NCBI RefSeq assembly: GCF_937863485.1
Contig: NZ_CALMFY010000113.1
Location: forward strand, 362 to 35,855
From: an uncultured Nostoc sp.
GTDB lineage: Bacteria; Cyanobacteriota; Cyanobacteriia; Cyanobacteriales; Nostocaceae
Direction of reading: 5' to 3'
Length of the DNA: 35,494 nt
Shown here: positions 34,278 to 35,494 of the stretch, piece by piece
How the letters are laid out: every line of letters begins with the position of its first letter
Position numbering within the stretch: the stretch's first letter is position 1
Translations under genes and position numbers: made by a program
Notes under the pieces: generated by a model
Databases searched by the model: none
The model's input: only the letters and a program-made list of their open reading frames with translations
Told to the model about the DNA's origin: nothing

Positions 34278-34442
34278 AGAGGATGTTTTAAAAGTATTTT
34301 TAGTAACATCAAACCCTCCCAAACCTAACCCCCTAGCCCTCATTTCCTCATCGGTAAGGGGGGTTTCAAAGCCTCTCTCCCTATGGGGGGAGGAGTGAAA
34401 GTGGGGTTTATAGTATACTTGGCAACTTTTCAAACATCCTCT
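34278..34442. mobile_element. MITE-like element, 165 bp, with 18-bp inverted ends
   Basis: AGAGGATGTTTTAAAAGT (34278-34295) and its inverted copy (34425-34442) differ at one base. The core has C-rich and G-rich tracts (CCCTCCC, ACCCCCTAGCCC, GGGGGGAGG) and no convincing gene; a 63-codon frame inside is probably chance. No target duplication is obvious. It sits 50 bases upstream of the FecR-type start and could affect that promoter. Confidence 0.7.
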
Positions 34443-34492
34443 TAAACCTTTAACTTTTTTGTTATTAGTTGAAGTTCATAAATTATCAAATT

Positions 34493-35494
34493 ATGTTTCA
34501 TAAATCGTTTCCATTGTTAGTGATTGGTTTATGGGGAGTTATAGTACTGCCTTTACAAAATCGGGTAAGTGCCATAACTCCTCTAACGCGAGCGGAGATT
34601 CAGAACCTCCGCAACTTGGTACTACTGATACCTAAAGATCAACTGAAGAAGCGTCCTGCACGCAAATTAGATGCAATGACTCCAGGGGATGGGTTGTCAA
34701 CTGGTCGAGCTTCCCTAGCAGACTTGCGCTTTAACGACGGTTCTTTGGCACGAGTTGGCGAACAGGCTATATTTCAATTTTTACCAAAGACTCGCAGCTT
34801 TAAACTGTCAAACGGGACTGCGTTGCTGCTTATCCCACCTGGTAGGGGGCAAACACGTATACAAACGCCAAGTGCAGCAGCAGCAATTCGTGGTTCAGCA
34901 TTATTTGTACGCTACGACAAACAAACAGATACCACGATTGTGGGTGCGCTGACAAATAGCGGCATTGAAGTTTCTAATCAGGAAGCTTCTCAAACTCAAG
35001 TGCTGCAAGCAGGACAGATGATGGTTATAGTTAAAGGCGAATTTCAGGGCTTATACGATTTTGATCTGAGAAATTTTTATCAAACGAGCGATCTGGTTCG
35101 GGGACTTAATTTGACTAGGCAAAATCCAACGCCTACGGCCGATCAAGCGAACGCTAGCGTTCAAGCTGAAACTGCTGCGGCTTTGAAAGCACAGTCGCCC
35201 ATTACAGGTGAGGGAGTAGTTGAAAACCCATCTTTTGTAGAGCTAACTACTAGTCCTTCAACTTATTCCACCAATGATTCCCCAATAAACTCCATTGGAG
35301 ATAATTCCCCATCAAATTCCTTTGAGGACATAAGACAAGTTCTGTCAAATACTGAGCAGCTTCCTGAAAAAAATCACACTATTAAAACGGTAAATCCGCC
35401 AGTAAATCCTCCAGTAAAACCAACAAAAAATAAGCCTATAAATAAGCCTTACGCTAACCCTCAAACACAAGAAGACACAGAGACAAGAAAGAAA
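34493..35494 (+). CDS. FecR-domain secreted protein, 3' end beyond window
   Basis: The frame is open from the ATG at 34493 to the window end, 334 codons so far. A signal peptide (about 1-27, ending RVSA) precedes a FecR-type beta domain (about residues 60-180). That domain carries GRASLADLRFNDGSLARVGE, PPGRGQTRIQTPSAAAAIRG and VLQAGQMMVI. The rest (about 210-334) is low-complexity and Pro/Asn/Ser/Lys-rich, with PVNPPVKPTKNKP-like repeats, suggesting a surface or wall-spanning tail. FecR domains in cyanobacteria occur on secreted proteins without a sigma factor partner, and none is visible here. The gene is incomplete because the window ends, not because it is broken. Confidence 0.88.
   Translation, partial: MFHKSFPLLVIGLWGVIVLPLQNRVSAITPLTRAEIQNLRNLVLLIPKDQLKKRPARKLDAMTPGDGLSTGRASLADLRFNDGSLARVGEQAIFQFLPKTRSFKLSNGTALLLIPPGRGQTRIQTPSAAAAIRGSALFVRYDKQTDTTIVGALTNSGIEVSNQEASQTQVLQAGQMMVIVKGEFQGLYDFDLRNFYQTSDLVRGLNLTRQNPTPTADQANASVQAETAAALKAQSPITGEGVVENPSFVELTTSPSTYSTNDSPINSIGDNSPSNSFEDIRQVLSNTEQLPEKNHTIKTVNPPVNPPVKPTKNKPINKPYANPQTQEDTETRKK

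Noticed and set aside
34242..34433. 63-codon minus-strand frame
   Set aside because: It lies almost wholly within the MITE-like element and has no plausible protein features.

Overview
The window looks like chromosome of a filamentous, Nostocales-type cyanobacterium. The evidence is the many GCGATCGC (HIP1) octamers, short heptanucleotide tandem repeats between genes, interspersed GC-rich repeat modules, MITE-like elements, and gene families typical of Nostoc relatives (multi-GAF sensors, HD-GYP regulators, DUF2256, FecR-type surface proteins). No ribosomal RNA, CRISPR array or intact transposase is visible.

Layout. 1-361 (minus strand): two tRNA-like RNAs with a large insertion in the anticodon region, read leftward from a probable sigma70-type promoter; one is complete and has an encoded CCA end, the other runs off the window edge. 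689-6025: a membrane hypothetical gene, pyrD, a heptad-repeat coiled-coil gene just upstream of pyrD, and a divergent multi-GAF degenerate kinase. 6026-6905: repeats and a dead XRE-type regulator. 6906-14590: the most interesting locus, a one-directional set encoding a VWA membrane protein, a tubulin/FtsZ-superfamily GTPase with an intact GGTGSGT loop, and a large membrane coiled-coil protein. The N-terminal domain of that last protein aligns by eye to the tubulin-like one but has lost both nucleotide-binding motifs. The first two genes each carry one apparent frameshift. 14591-19441 (minus): DUF4331 protein, TPR protein and NicO-type Ni/Co transporter. 20187-22306: DUF2256 protein, isoaspartyl peptidase/asparaginase, a small convergent gene and a nitroreductase. 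22431-26213: a peptide-type ABC importer with its binding protein convergent to two permease genes and no ATPase gene. 26640-29711 (minus): a truncated small ORF, glmU and an HD-GYP response regulator. 30246-32070: an MnmC-type methyltransferase divergent from a rhodanese sulfurtransferase. 32071-35494: a MITE, a perfect palindrome, an outer-membrane barrel-like gene, a second MITE-like element, and a FecR-domain gene that runs off the right edge.

How they work together. Housekeeping is represented by pyrimidine synthesis (pyrD), UDP-GlcNAc synthesis (glmU) and possibly wobble-uridine modification. The VWA/tubulin/pseudo-tubulin set looks like one membrane-associated cytoskeletal or membrane-remodelling module: a periplasmic VWA sensor with a cytosolic tail, a GTPase filament candidate, and a membrane-anchored non-GTPase partner. 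All functional assignments come from reading motifs by eye; no database search was run.
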